Of a DNA stretch of 64,000 nt, positions 15,539 through 24,210 are shown piece by piece. The notes beneath the pieces are model-generated. The model was not told the DNA's origin and searched no databases. It worked only from the letters and a program-made list of their open reading frames with translations. The stretch spans positions 62,001-126,000 of the forward strand of contig NZ_JAJPUI010000008.1 of NCBI RefSeq assembly GCF_021390935.1. Reading direction: 5' to 3'. The translations under genes were made by a program, and so were the position numbers. How positions within the stretch are numbered: position 1 is the stretch's first letter; every line of letters begins with the position of its first letter. This DNA is from Streptomyces sp. CC228A (GTDB lineage Bacteria > Actinomycetota > Actinomycetes > Streptomycetales > Streptomycetaceae).

Positions 15539-16643
15539 TCACACGATGGGCAGGGGCGTCCACGGGCCGGAGCCCAGCTGCCGCCGCTGCCGGTCGGCGC
15601 CCGTGCCGTGGGCGAGGACGCCCGCGGTGAGGGCCCGCAGCTCCTCCTCGTCCCCGGTGGCGCGCAATGCCGGGCGCACCCAGTCGAGCAGCGCCCGCAC
15701 CGCCTCGGCCGCCGGGACGCGCCGCCCCGACAGCGGGTGCACGGCGGGCCCCGCACCCCGTGGCGGGCGGCCGTCCACAGGGCGGCGCCCACCGCGTGCT
15801 CGGGCAGCCGCGGCGCCCGCCGCCCGCGGACACCGCGTCGAGGGCGGTCGCGACGAGGGCCCGGGTGAGCCCCGCCTGCAGCACGGCCTCGTCCACGCTG
15901 GGCGTGACGTCGGCGATGCGCACCTCGACCGTGGGCAGGTGCGCCGAGGGCCGGGCGAACCAGTACGCGTTGGCGGCCCGCACCGGCAGCACCCCGGCGT
16001 ACCGCAGCTCGGTCACCGTCCGGTCGTAGTGCTCCGCCGACTCGAAGTAGGGCGGGACCTGGTGGGTGGGCCAGCGGGACAGCACCAGCGTGCGCCAGCT
16101 CGCGTGCCCCGTGTCCGCGCCCTGGTGGAACGGCGAGTTCGCGGACAGCGCCAGCAGGACGGGCAGCCACGGCCGCAGGTGGTTCAGCACCGCCACCGCC
16201 GCCTCCCGGTCCGGCACGCCCACGTGCACATGGCAGCCGCAGGTCTCCGTCTCGTCCGTGAGCCGCCCGTACAGCCGGGCCATCTGCCGGTAGTGCGGGG
16301 TGGGGCTCACCGCCCGCGGCGGCGCCGCCATCGGGGCCGTCCCGCAGGCCACCGGCCGTGCCCCGGCCTTGCGCGCCGCGGCCGCCAGCCGCGACCGGGA
16401 CGCCGTCAGCTCGCCCCGCAGCCGCGCGAGGTCGGTGCACACCCCGCTCGCTGTCTCCACCATCGTCGACAGCAGCTCCCGCTGGAACTCCCGTCCGGCG
16501 CCGGGCGCCTGCCCGCCGGGGCGGTGCCGCCGCCGGTCCGCGTCCAGGACGGTGTCGGAGCGCCCCACAGGGCGGCCGTCGGCCGCGTCCACCAGGAGGA
16601 ACTCCTCCTCGACGCCCACGGTGGGCCCCACGCCCCCGGCCAC
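15539..16643 (-). CDS. YbdK-type carboxylate-amine ligase, two apparent frameshifts
   Basis: Glutamate-cysteine ligase superfamily (GCS2/YbdK) enzyme that joins an amino acid to an amine using ATP. Landmarks in order: TVGVEEEFLLVD at the N-terminus, EFQRELLSTMVE, CHVHVGVPDREAAV, LLALSANSPFHQG, FARPSAHLPTVEVRIAD. The frame then changes near 15815 (reading into APRLPEHAVGAALWTAARHG) and again at the GGGCCCC run 15746-15752 (reading into AVHPLSGRRVPAAEAVRALL to the stop). Both are a missing base; restored, it has 368 residues, the usual length for the family. The start is uncertain: GTG 16643 or GTG 16631 both fit the family N-terminus. It converges on the kinase gene. Confidence 0.75.
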
Positions 16644-16757
16644 GCCACCACCCCCGCTCGGCGCGCCGCCGACCCGCGCCGGCGACCCCCTCAGGATGGC
16701 CGCGCCCCCAGGCCGCGGCAACGGCGCGATTCGGCCCCGCGCCCGCCCCGCCGCCGC

Positions 16758-17288
16758 TCAGTACAGGTGCAGCGCCAGGTGGCCCAGCGGCAGCCCGAGC
16801 CGCCACGACGGCAGCCACACCTGGGCCGACTCGTCCACCACCACGCCCAGGGCGGGGGGCGCGGGCAGCGCATCCAGGTCCGCGGCCAGCAGCTGCGTCT
16901 CCTCCAGCAGCCGCCAGGTCTCCAGGGCCAGGGCCGCCCCCGGCTCGCCGTCTCCCTCGCGCAGCCGCCGCTCCGTCAGCCGCTCCCGCACCCAGTCCTG
17001 CCAGGGGTGGTCGTACGAGGTGCGGTCGAGCCACTCGTCGAGCTGCTCGTCCGGTGCTGCGCCGTCGCTCAGATAGATCGTCAGGGCGAGCGTCCTGCGC
17101 CCCGCCACGTACTCGAGGGAGCCGGTCTCGACGAGACCGCCCGCCTTCAGCAGCTCATCGGCCAGGTACTCGGCACACAGCCAGTCCATCGGGACGGCGA
17201 GCCCGCCCCCGCCGGTGCCGTTCGTGCTCTCGGGCCGCAACGTTCCCACCTTCTCCCGGACGTACTCTTCCGCGCGTAACTCCGCCAC
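16758..17288 (-). CDS. Conserved-looking hypothetical protein, 176 aa
   Basis: Soluble acidic protein with strong coding bias, unrecognised. It contains MDWLCAEYLADELLKAGGLV, an aromatic/acidic middle (EWLDRTSYDHPWQDWVRERL) and a Pro/Leu-rich end finishing LPLGHLALHLY. No signal peptide or membrane segment is seen. It lies downstream of the ECF sigma factor on the same strand, separated by a hairpin (17364-17411), so it may be read from the sigma transcript. GTG 17288 with AGGGG just upstream is chosen. An alternative ATG at 17368 has a stronger site (GGAGGGG) but would need a one-base correction and the added stretch has weak codon bias. Confidence 0.7.
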   Translation of the reverse strand: MAELRAEEYVREKVGTLRPESTNGTGGGGLAVPMDWLCAEYLADELLKAGGLVETGSLEYVAGRRTLALTIYLSDGAAPDEQLDEWLDRTSYDHPWQDWVRERLTERRLREGDGEPGAALALETWRLLEETQLLAADLDALPAPPALGVVVDESAQVWLPSWRLGLPLGHLALHLY

Positions 17289-17363
17289 GCACCCCTAGAG
17301 GACGAGCCTCCACCGAACCGCGGTCCCTGAGCCCGCTCTTTGCACAACTTGACGGTGTGGTTT

Positions 17364-17411
17364 CGCATACGTTCCCCTCCGCGGTGCTACGGGAGGGAAA
17401 GGGAGTATGCG
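17364..17411 (-). terminator. Hairpin between sigma gene and hypothetical gene
   Basis: CGCATAC (17364-17370) pairs with GTATGCG (17405-17411), and an inner CCCTCC pairs with GGGAGG around a loop centred near 17385. It sits just after the sigma stop codon and 76 bases before the next gene on the same strand. It could be a terminator or attenuator; there is no T-run. Confidence 0.4.
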
Positions 17412-17419
17412 CAGGGGCA

Positions 17420-18001
17420 TCAGGGGCGGGCGGTGCGTGGCGCCCTGCCCGTGCCGCCGCGCCCGCCCCGCGCGGGGCCGCCCGCCGCGCGGCTGTAGCC
17501 GGGAAGGCCCCGGCCGAGGGCCCGCAGCGCGTAGTACGAGCGCGACTTGACCGTGCCGGCGGGTATACCCAGCTCCGCCGCGGCCTCCTTCACGCTGAGG
17601 CCGTCGAAGTAGATCCGCTCCAGCACCGCGCGGTGCTCGGGGCTCAGCTCCCGCACCGCCGCCCGCACGTCCAGCGCGGCCACCGCGGACTCGGTGGCGT
17701 CCGCGGGGTCGGGGGTGGCGGCCAGGGCGCCGTCGCCGATCTCCGCCGGGCGCGCCAGCCGCGACCTGCGGGCGTCGATGGCCAGTCGCCGGCCGACCGT
17801 GAACAGCCAGGGCCGCATCGACTCGTACGGGGCCTCGAACGCCTCCGGGTGCTGCCAGGCCCGCACCAGCGTCTCCTGGAGCAGGTCCTCCGCCCGCTGC
17901 CGGTCGCCGTAGGTGAGGCTCAGCAGATAGGTCAGCAGGGCCGGCCCGTGCTCCCGCTGGAGCTGCGCGAGAGCCCGTTCGTCGGTGGTCGCCGTCGTCA
18001 T
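17420..18001 (-). CDS. ECF-type RNA polymerase sigma factor
   Basis: Sigma-70 family protein of 193 aa with only regions 2 and 4. Region 2 (about 18-85) includes LLTYLLSLTYGDRQRAEDLL, QETLVRAW and RPWLFTVGRRLAIDARR. Region 4 (about 120-170) includes LSPEHRAVLERIYFDGLSVK and ELGIPAGTVKSRSYYALRAL. The tail is Gly/Arg-rich. ATG 18001 follows AAAGGG and is the first start with good codon bias; the frame is open upstream. No anti-sigma gene is adjacent; the only zinc-finger anti-sigma-like gene in the window, at 10764, is truncated. It is divergent from the CapA-like gene across an AT-rich spacer. Confidence 0.88.
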   Translation of the reverse strand: MTTATTDERALAQLQREHGPALLTYLLSLTYGDRQRAEDLLQETLVRAWQHPEAFEAPYESMRPWLFTVGRRLAIDARRSRLARPAEIGDGALAATPDPADATESAVAALDVRAAVRELSPEHRAVLERIYFDGLSVKEAAAELGIPAGTVKSRSYYALRALGRGLPGYSRAAGGPARGGRGGTGRAPRTARP

Positions 18002-18139
18002 CGTCCACGCCCTTTCCCGCCGCTCAACGAACCACGAGCGGTATACGAGCGCATTCGGGGCCCGAGGGACAGGCAACGCACCGTGGTGTGCGACGAGCGG
18101 TCGCACGGAGCGGCGAGTGGTGCGGTGAGCGGTCGGCGG

Positions 18140-18205
18140 AAAGCGGGTGACACCGTTCCAGCCAATTAGTCATATTTTCGGGTTTTCGGGATTGGTGTCC
18201 CCCTT
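18140..18205. promoter_or_regulatory. AT-rich divergent promoter spacer
   Basis: An island of AT-rich sequence (AATTAGTCATATTTTCGGG and following) between the sigma gene and the CapA-like gene. It contains CCAAT (18162-18166) with ATTGG (18191-18195), and GACACC (18149-18154) with GGTGTC (18194-18199), as spaced inverted repeats. It is a likely promoter and operator zone for one or both genes; exact boxes are not clear. Confidence 0.4.
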
Positions 18206-18276
18206 CATCTCCTATGGATCCAGGGAGCCCCGCGTCTCCTCCGCGGACCCGCACGCACCACCGCAAGGGAGCCCCG

Positions 18277-19486
18277 ATGACCCCCGGACGCCTCCGCGCC
18301 CGCCCCGCCGCCCGCTCGCGGCCGCCGCCCCCTCCGCCCTCCTGCTGCTCCTGCTCGCCGCGGCGGCCGCCTGCACCGGCCCGCCCCCGCCGCCCCGGCC
18401 GCCCCGGGCGCCACACCCACCTCCGCCGCCGGCGCCGCGGGACGGGTCCCGCGCCCCTTCACCCTCGCGGCCACCGGGGACGTCCTCCCGCACGACTCGG
18501 TCATCCGCCAGGCGCACGCGGACGCGGGCGGCGACGGCTACGACTTCCGCCCCATGCTCGCCGGGGTCAAACCCGTCATCTCCGCCGCGGACCTGGCCAT
18601 CTGCCACATGGAGACGGTGTACGGCCCGGACGGCGGCCCCTTCGCCGGCTACCCGTCCTTCGCGTCCCCGCCCCAGGTCGCCGCCGCGCTCGCCGACGCC
18701 GGCTACGACTCCTGCTCCACCGCCTCCAACCACACCCTGGACGCCGGCACCGAGGGCATCCGCCGCACCCTCGACCACCTCGACAAGGCGGGCGTGCGGC
18801 ACGCGGGGTCCGCCCGTACGGCCGAGGAGGCGACCACTCCCACCCTCCTGGAGGCGGGCGGCGCGCGTGTCGCCCACCTCGCGTACACCTACGGCACCAA
18901 CGGCATCCCCGTCCCCGCGGACCGCCCCTGGTCCGTGAACCTCATCGACGAGAGCCGCATCCTGAGCGACGCCCGGGCGGCCCGGGAGGCCGGCGCGGAC
19001 GTCGTGGTGGTCAGCGTCCACTGGGGCACGGAGTGGCAGACCGCCCCCGACGCGCGCCAGCTCCGGCTGGGCCGCGCCCTGGCCGCGTCGGCGACGGACG
19101 GCCGCCCCGACGTCGACCTCGTGCTCGGCACCCACGCGCACGTCCCGCAGGCCTACGAGAAGGTCGGCGGCACGTGGATCGTCTACGGCATGGGGGACCA
19201 GATCGCCGGGCGGATGGTCAACCACTCCGGCACCTACGACCCGCGCGGCAACGAGGGCACCATCAGCCGCTTCACCTTCACCCCGCCGTCCTCCCCGGGC
19301 GGGCGCTGGCAGGTGACCCGCGCGGAGTTCCTGCCCCAGTGGTTCGACACCGCCGCGAACCGGGTGGTGGACCTGAGCGCCGCGATCGCCTCGGGCGACA
19401 CCTCGCTCATCCCGGTACGCGACCGCATCACCACCACCGCCCTGAGCCGCGGTGCCGCCGCCGCGGGCCTCACCCTGGGCCGCTGA
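18277..19486 (+). CDS. CapA-family lipoprotein (poly-gamma-glutamate/metallophosphatase fold), two apparent frameshifts
   Basis: Secreted lipoprotein with a CapA (PGA_cap) domain. ATG 18277 follows GGGAG. The signal sequence needs a frame change near 18303-18306 to read PLAAAAPSALLLLLLAAAAA ending at the lipobox Cys. A second change at the C5 run 18384-18388 leads into FTLAATGDVLPHDSVIRQA. The domain then runs cleanly: ADLAICHMETV, SFASPPQVAAALADAGYD, TASNHTLDAG, VVVVSVHWGTEW, VLGTHAHVPQ, YGMGDQI. The D, H, N and H residues are the metal-binding set. Both breaks are a missing base; corrected length is 403 residues. CapA proteins act in capsule polymer handling; the lack of capBCD suggests a different polymer or hydrolase role. 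Confidence 0.75.
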
Positions 19487-19865
19487 ACCCGCCCCCGCCG
19501 CTTGGAGGTACGGGAGGTCTGCGGCGCGGCTGGGGCTCGCGGTGCGGGCGGTGCGGGGAGGTGCGGGGCGGCCGCGGCCCGCGGTGCGGACCTCCGGCGG
19601 GCCCGCCCGGTCCGCCCGTCCTGGCCGCCCCGTCCGTCCCGGCCGGTCGGCCGCCTGGCGGTCAGCGGTCCTGCGGCCCGTGGGCGGGCCGTCCGCAGGG
19701 GCGGGCGGCACCGGGAGGGAGCCGCCTCCCGCAGCGGGCGGGGCGGTCCGGGAGGCTCCGCTGCGCGTCGCGCCGGGTCGCCGCCGCTCCTCCCATCGGG
19801 TGCATTCGGCCCGGCCACCGGTGTCGTACGAGCCCCGCGGGCTTCGCCCGTGCGGAGCATCAGTC
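19487..19865. other. Intergenic spacer, no gene seen
   Basis: 379 bp of G-rich then mixed GC sequence between the CapA-like and deacetylase genes. No frame on either strand has convincing codon bias, and no hairpin with a T-run is obvious. The last 30 bases hold the ribosome site for the deacetylase. Confidence 0.5.
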
Positions 19866-20782
19866 ATGAAAAAGGATCAGATGCCCTCCGGGCGCCGCGT
19901 CGTGCTCCGCATCGCCGCGGTGCTCGGCGCCACCACCGCCGTGGGACTCTTCGGCTCCGACCGGGCCTCCGCCCCCGGAGGCACCGCTGCCGCACGCCCC
20001 TCACCGCCGGCCGCAAGGCCTCCTCGCCGCCGTCCGGGCGGCCCGCCGCTCCCGCAGGCGGCCCTCAGGCGGGCGGGCCGGTGGCCCCGGCGGCCGCGGC
20101 CCGGCCGCGCCTCGCGTCGACCCCGTACCGCCTCCAGCCGATGACCTCGAACGCGCCGCCCCGGCTGCGGCGGGCCCTGCCCCCGGTGCGGCAGCGGCCG
20201 TTCCTGCGTGTCTCCGGCGCGGGCAACTCGATGGTGCTCACCTTCGACGACGGGCCCGACCCCCGCTACACCCCCGAGGTGCTGCGCACCCTGCGCCGGT
20301 ACGGGGTGCGGGCCATGTTCTTCGTCTGCGGCGAGATGGCTGCCCAGCACCCCGACCTGGTCCGCCGGATGGCCGCCGAGGGCCACGTCGTCGGCAACCA
20401 CTCGTGGTCCCACCCGCTCATCCCGAAGCTGCCGCCCTCCCGCATCCGGGAGGAGCTGAGCGCCACCAGCGAGGTCGTCGAACAGGCCACCGGCTCGCCG
20501 CCCCTGTGGTACCGGGCCCCCTACGGGGCCTGGAACCGGCACTCGTTCGAGATCGGCGCCGAGCTGGGCATGGAGCCGCTCGCCTGGACCGTGGACACCC
20601 TGGACTGGAAGGAGCCCGGTTCCCGCACCATCGTGCGCCGCGTCCTGGACGGGGCCGCGCCCGGCGTCATCGTGCTCAGCCACGACGCGGGCGGCAACCG
20701 CTCGCAGACCGTGACGGCGCTGCGCACCTACCTCCCCCGGCTGCTGGACGAGGGCTACCACCTCACCGTGCCCCGCCGGTGA
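19866..20782 (+). CDS. NodB-type polysaccharide deacetylase, one apparent frameshift
   Basis: Exported carbohydrate esterase (CE4) of 305 residues after correction. The N-terminus MKKDQMPSGRRVVLRIAAVL is a signal peptide or membrane anchor. It is followed by a disordered Pro/Ala/Gly linker where the frame drops one base near 19997-20020. The catalytic domain reads LTFDDGPDPRYTPEVL (catalytic and metal Asp), HVVGNHSWSHPLI (metal His pair), WYRAPYGAWN, WTVDTLDW and GVIVLSHDAG, all intact. It removes acetyl groups from peptidoglycan or another N-acetylated glycan outside the membrane. Start ATG 19866 has GGAG eight bases upstream; ATG 19881 is an alternative. Confidence 0.8.
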
Positions 20783-20830
20783 CCCGGTCCGGGGGCGCGG
20801 CCCCCGGACCGCCGCGTGCGGCGACCCGTG

Positions 20831-21493
20831 TCAGCGGGTCGCCACCATACGGGCGAAGACCACCACGTTCCCGTCGTAGCCGCCGGCCCGCGAGTAGCCG
20901 CCGCCGCAGGTGATCACCCGCAGCTCCGGATGCCCGGTGTCCCCGTACACCCGCACCCCCGGGAAGTCGTCCTTCGAGAAGACCTCGACGCCGTACACCT
21001 GGAAGACCGCGACCCGGCCGTCGTACCGGGTCACCTCCACCCGCTGCCCCGGCCTGAGCGACCCGAGGCCGTAGAAGACGGCCGGGCCCTCCTCGTTGTC
21101 CACGTGGCCGACGATCACCGAGGTGCCCCGCTGCCCGGGCGAGATGCCGTTCTGGTACCAGCCGGCGAGATTCCTGTCCTGGGGCGGCGGCGCGCTGATC
21201 CAGCCCTCCGCGTCGAGTCCCACGTCCATGACGGGCGCGTCCACCTTCAGCGCCTCGATCCGCACCCGGGACGCCGGCGCGTACTCCAGGGGCCGCAGGC
21301 CCGCCTCCGGCACGGGCGCCGCGACGACCCGGCCCGCCTGCGGCGAGGCGGCCGCGGCGGGCTGCGGCGGGCCCTCCGGGGCGTCCACGCCGTTGCGCAT
21401 CATCGCCAGACCGGTCAGCAGGACCAGGGACAGGGCCCCCCAGGGCTGGCGTCGTCTGATCACATCCCGGCCACTGCGGTACAGGCGGCCCAT
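20831..21493 (-). CDS. Class F sortase
   Basis: Transpeptidase-fold protein of 220 aa anchored by an N-terminal helix (about 19-33). The sortase domain has the catalytic His in GHVDN (H130), Cys in ITCGG (C196) and Arg in VVFAR (R215), all present. Class F is the actinobacterial group whose substrates are poorly known. ATG 21493 is preceded by GGGAGAAG. It is divergent from a small signal-peptide protein at 21816 that carries a C-terminal helix and an Arg tail, but neither that protein nor its relative at 22735 shows an LPxTG motif. Confidence 0.88.
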   Translation of the reverse strand: MGRLYRSGRDVIRRRQPWGALSLVLLTGLAMMRNGVDAPEGPPQPAAAASPQAGRVVAAPVPEAGLRPLEYAPASRVRIEALKVDAPVMDVGLDAEGWISAPPPQDRNLAGWYQNGISPGQRGTSVIVGHVDNEEGPAVFYGLGSLRPGQRVEVTRYDGRVAVFQVYGVEVFSKDDFPGVRVYGDTGHPELRVITCGGGYSRAGGYDGNVVVFARMVATR

Positions 21494-21589
21494 GCTTCTC
21501 CCTTCGTGGCCTCTCCCGGCACGGTAAGCGTCCGCCGCGCACCCGGCGATCAGAGGGGAGGCGAACGGGTGGCGGCGCGGCGGACGGGT

Positions 21590-21729
21590 GATGACCCATC
21601 CGAGTCATCGCGCGGCGGGCGACACGCCGAGGTGACGGGGTGTGACCTGCGGCGCCGTCAGGCGCCTGCCCGGATGGCCGGGCGCGCCGCCTCACCGGGG
21701 TGGCGGAGCGTCGGAATGCGATGATCGCA
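21590..21729. promoter_or_regulatory. Two inverted repeats between sortase and secreted-protein genes
   Basis: GATGAC (21590-21595) with GTCATC (21604-21609), and TGCGATGATCGCA (21717-21729), a perfect 13-bp palindrome with one central base. They lie in the 322-bp divergent spacer and are candidate operator sites; the regulator is unknown. The rest of the spacer shows no gene. Confidence 0.45.
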
Positions 21730-21815
21730 CTCTTTGGTGAGGGTTCGTCATGGAAGGCGCACTCGTCGACTACCCGGAGCACCGCTTTGGGGCGTCTTCC
21801 GCTGGAGGTTCAACG

Positions 21816-22301
21816 ATGCGTGCTTCACGCGCCCTCGCGGTGGCCGCCACCGCCTGCGCGGCGGTCGGGCTCACCGCCCCGATCGCCGCCGCGAACAACG
21901 GTCCGACCAACGTCACGGTCTCCCCGACCCAGGTCCACCAGGGCGGCAGCCTGGCGGTCAGCGCCATGGGGTGCGGCCACGGCGGCACCGTGACGTCCAA
22001 CGCGTTCCCCAAGACCGCCCTCACGGTCAACTCCTCGGGCCACTCCGCGGCCACCCCCCGGATCTACGACCACGCCACCCCCGGCCGCTACAACCTCGCG
22101 GTCAGGTGCAGCGACAGCTCCCGCGTCGCGACGGCGACCTTCACGGTCATCCGCGGCCGGGGCGCCCAGGGCGGGCTGGGCGGATCCGTGGCGCCCAGCT
22201 CCACCGAGATGGCCGTGGGCGGCTCGCTCGTCGCCGGCGCGGCCCTCGGCGGCGCCGTGTTCCTCACCAGGCGCCGCCGTCTGAACGGCGGAAAGGCCTG
22301 A
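21816..22301 (+). CDS. Membrane-anchored secreted protein (GGLGGSV family, copy 1)
   Basis: Protein of 161 aa: signal peptide (MRASRALAVAATACAAVGLT, cleavage probably after IAAA), an external beta-type domain with two cysteines (MGCGHGG and VRCSDSS) that could form a disulfide, the linker GGLGGSV, a helix (about 132-152) and an Arg-rich cytoplasmic stop. ATG 21816 has GGAGG seven bases upstream. It shares the full architecture and the GGLGGSV-helix-RRR ending with the convergent gene at 22735, so the two are paralogues. Function unknown; the domain resembles Ig-like surface modules. Confidence 0.8.
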   Translation: MRASRALAVAATACAAVGLTAPIAAANNGPTNVTVSPTQVHQGGSLAVSAMGCGHGGTVTSNAFPKTALTVNSSGHSAATPRIYDHATPGRYNLAVRCSDSSRVATATFTVIRGRGAQGGLGGSVAPSSTEMAVGGSLVAGAALGGAVFLTRRRRLNGGKA

Positions 22302-22330
22302 CCGGCCGAACCTCCCGGCCAGGCCGGACG

Positions 22331-22374
22331 CGCCGGTCGCCCCGAGTCCGGGCCAGGACTCGGGGCGACCGGCG
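22331..22374. terminator. Perfect 19-bp hairpin
   Basis: Arms 22331-22349 and 22356-22374 are exact complements (core CCCCGAGTCC / GGACTCGGGG) around a 6-nt loop. It is a strong hairpin directly after the first GGLGGSV gene. There is no T-run, which is common for Streptomyces terminators. Confidence 0.75.
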
Positions 22375-22669
22375 TGCACCGCGGGTGCGCCTCCTGGTGC
22401 GCGCCGCCTGGTGTGCGGCGACCGCGGGTGTGTGCGGCGGGTGTGGCGATCGGGTCCGGCGGTGCCTGCCTCGTGTGCCGGGGCCGGGGTTCCGCCGGCG
22501 CGGCCCCACTCGTGTGCGGGGATCGGGTCTCGCCGGCGGGGCCGACTCGCGGCGGCGTGCGTGCGGGACCGGCTCCGCGCGGGCGCGTGGCGCTTTCCGG
22601 GCGGCGGCTCGGCATCGGCACGGGGCTGAGGGGCCCGGGCGGCGGCCCGTCAGCCCCGGGCGGGCCTGA
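22375..22669. other. Intergenic GC-rich tract
   Basis: Spacer between two convergent genes holding drifting short repeats built on GTGTGCGG, GCGGGTGTG and CGGGTC. Codon bias is poor in all frames. No gene seen. Confidence 0.5.
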
Positions 22670-22701
22670 CTCCGGCACGCCGGAGGAACGGCGTGCCGGA
22701 G
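22670..22701. terminator. Perfect 13-bp hairpin
   Basis: CTCCGGCACGCCG (22670-22682) pairs exactly with CGGCGTGCCGGAG (22689-22701) around a 6-nt loop. It lies 33 bases beyond the stop of the minus-strand gene at 22735 and probably ends its transcript. Confidence 0.7.
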
Positions 22702-22734
22702 CGGCCGGGCGCCGCCGCGGCGGTGCCCGGCGGA

Positions 22735-23253
22735 TCAGTGGCGGCGGTTCTCGGCCCGGCGGCGGATCACGTAGACCGCTCCGGTGGCGGCGGCCACCAC
22801 CAGCGCCGTACCGGCGACCAGCTCGCCGGTGTGCCAGCCGCCGACGCTGCCGCCGAGTCCGCCCCGCACGCCCGACGGCGTCGCGGCCACGGTGCGGGTC
22901 ACGGTCGGCACGGCGGTCGAACTGGTCGTCGGGGCCCGCGCGATGGTGAGCTGCGCCGTGCCCGGCGCGCCCCCGGCGCAGGTGAAGGACACGGTGTAGA
23001 CCGCACCCCGGCGGGCGTCCCAGTCGACGGTGGCCGCGGCCGAGCCGCCGGCCGGGATGGTGGCGGTGTCGAAGACGGCCGACGAGGCCATCGCGGTCCC
23101 CGCGCAGCCCGGCGCGGAGAGAGTGACCCGCCCACCGGGGGCGACGGTCGACGGGGTGACGACAAACGAATCCACCGCTGTGGCGGTGGGAGCGGTGAGA
23201 GCGAGAGCCGCCGCTCCGAGCAGGGCGGCGGAAGCGGCACCTATCGCGCGCAT
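22735..23253 (-). CDS. Membrane-anchored secreted protein (GGLGGSV family, copy 2)
   Basis: Protein of 172 aa: signal peptide (MRAIGAASAALLGAAALALT), an external domain with two cysteines (APGCAGT, SFTCAGG), a Thr/Val/Ala linker (STAVPTVTRTVAATPSG), then GGLGGSV, a helix (about 140-162) and RRRAENRRH. It is the paralogue of the gene at 21816, which points towards it. ATG 23253 follows GGAGG. It has the layout of small actinomycete surface proteins held by a C-terminal helix; no sortase motif is visible. Function unknown. Confidence 0.8.
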   Translation of the reverse strand: MRAIGAASAALLGAAALALTAPTATAVDSFVVTPSTVAPGGRVTLSAPGCAGTAMASSAVFDTATIPAGGSAAATVDWDARRGAVYTVSFTCAGGAPGTAQLTIARAPTTSSTAVPTVTRTVAATPSGVRGGLGGSVGGWHTGELVAGTALVVAAATGAVYVIRRRAENRRH

Positions 23254-23424
23254 GGTCGTGAGCCTCCGGTCCGTAGGGACGACCGCGGAAAGGGCTTCCG
23301 CGGAGCGCTGGGAATGACCCTCTTCGTCCGGAACGCTAGGAGCGCCCCACCGGCCCCGCGAGCCCGGTCGGGCGAACGGGGCACGCCGTCACCCGCACGG
23401 CTCACCCCGGTGGCGCGCCCCGGC

Positions 23425-24189
23425 TCACCCCCTCAGCTCCGGGAACACGTTCAGGAAGGGCTGCGCGGTCGCGGTCACGCCCCGCCCGAACGGGGCGTCG
23501 ATGGCCCAGATCAGGAACAGCAGGAACGCGATCAGCGAGCTGTACAACCCGGCGAGCAGCAGTTCGCGGGGCGTGCGGCGGATCTGCAGCGTGAAGATGA
23601 GGCCCACCGCGATCAGCGCGCCCGTGACGAGCCCGAACCAGACCAGCCCCGGCATGGTCTCGCCCGCAGCGTCGGCGCGGGAGCTGCGGGCGTCGTCCGC
23701 CATCGCCACCTGGTCGACCAGCGGCTGGTACGCCTCCGCCTCGTAGTCGTCGGCCGGACGGTAGTCGGTGACCGAGCGCCGCACCTGGAGGAGCAGTTCG
23801 GTGCCCCTGTCGGTGAGCTCGCCCTCCTCGGCCATCGTCCGCCACTCGGTGCCGACGACGTGCCGTACGTACGCTTCGACGCCGTCGGTGATCTCCTCGT
23901 GCACCTCCCGCGGCCACACCTCGGAGCGGAGCTGCACCTCGTGCAGCGCCTGCGCCTCCTGGCGGACGCTCTCCTGCGCTGCGCCGCGCCCCTCCCAGAC
24001 GCCGGCGATGGCCAGGCCGAGGACGATCGCGTACACGACGCCGATCATCATCGTCATGTACTCGATGACGTCGGGCGTCTCGGAGGGGTCGTCGTCCTCG
24101 CCGACCCTGCGGTGGTTGATGACGACGATCGTGAGGACCACCGCGCAGGCGGCGGCCATCGCGAGGGTGAGAACAAGCCATTGGGACAA
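23425..24189 (-). CDS. DUF4239 family membrane protein
   Basis: Protein of 254 aa with two helices near the N-terminus (about 5-25 and 45-65) and two near the C-terminus (about 183-203 and 215-235), separated by a charged soluble part (90-175). The motifs VINHRRVGEDDD, YMTMMIGVVYAIVLGLAIA, QEAQALHEV and RRTPRELLLAGLYSSLIAFL fit DUF4239, a bestrophin-like family, so an ion-channel-like role is possible. TTG 24189 is chosen because the first helix begins at once; the next Met is 10 codons in. It is followed closely upstream by the polyproline gene and may share its transcript. Confidence 0.75.
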   Translation of the reverse strand: MSQWLVLTLAMAAACAVVLTIVVINHRRVGEDDDPSETPDVIEYMTMMIGVVYAIVLGLAIAGVWEGRGAAQESVRQEAQALHEVQLRSEVWPREVHEEITDGVEAYVRHVVGTEWRTMAEEGELTDRGTELLLQVRRSVTDYRPADDYEAEAYQPLVDQVAMADDARSSRADAAGETMPGLVWFGLVTGALIAVGLIFTLQIRRTPRELLLAGLYSSLIAFLLFLIWAIDAPFGRGVTATAQPFLNVFPELRG

Positions 24190-24210
24190 GGAGATCCCTC
24201 TCTCGGTCGG

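Noticed and set aside
15323..15540. GTG-initiated frame after the kinase (ATAYAEALAGPRPASDEALR)
   Set aside because: Codon bias is fairly good for about 200 bp, but it then runs through the convergent YbdK gene, has no recognisable motif and starts inside the kinase end. Left out as too uncertain.
13486..17034. 1182-residue open frame on the minus strand
   Set aside because: Opposite the symporter and kinase in a wrong frame. Only its short stretch near 15.75-15.82 kb is real, as the middle piece of the frameshifted YbdK gene.
17147..17368. 73-residue frame from ATG 17368 with strong ribosome site
   Set aside because: It reads into the 176-aa gene in a wrong frame and has weak bias; noted only as an alternative N-terminus.
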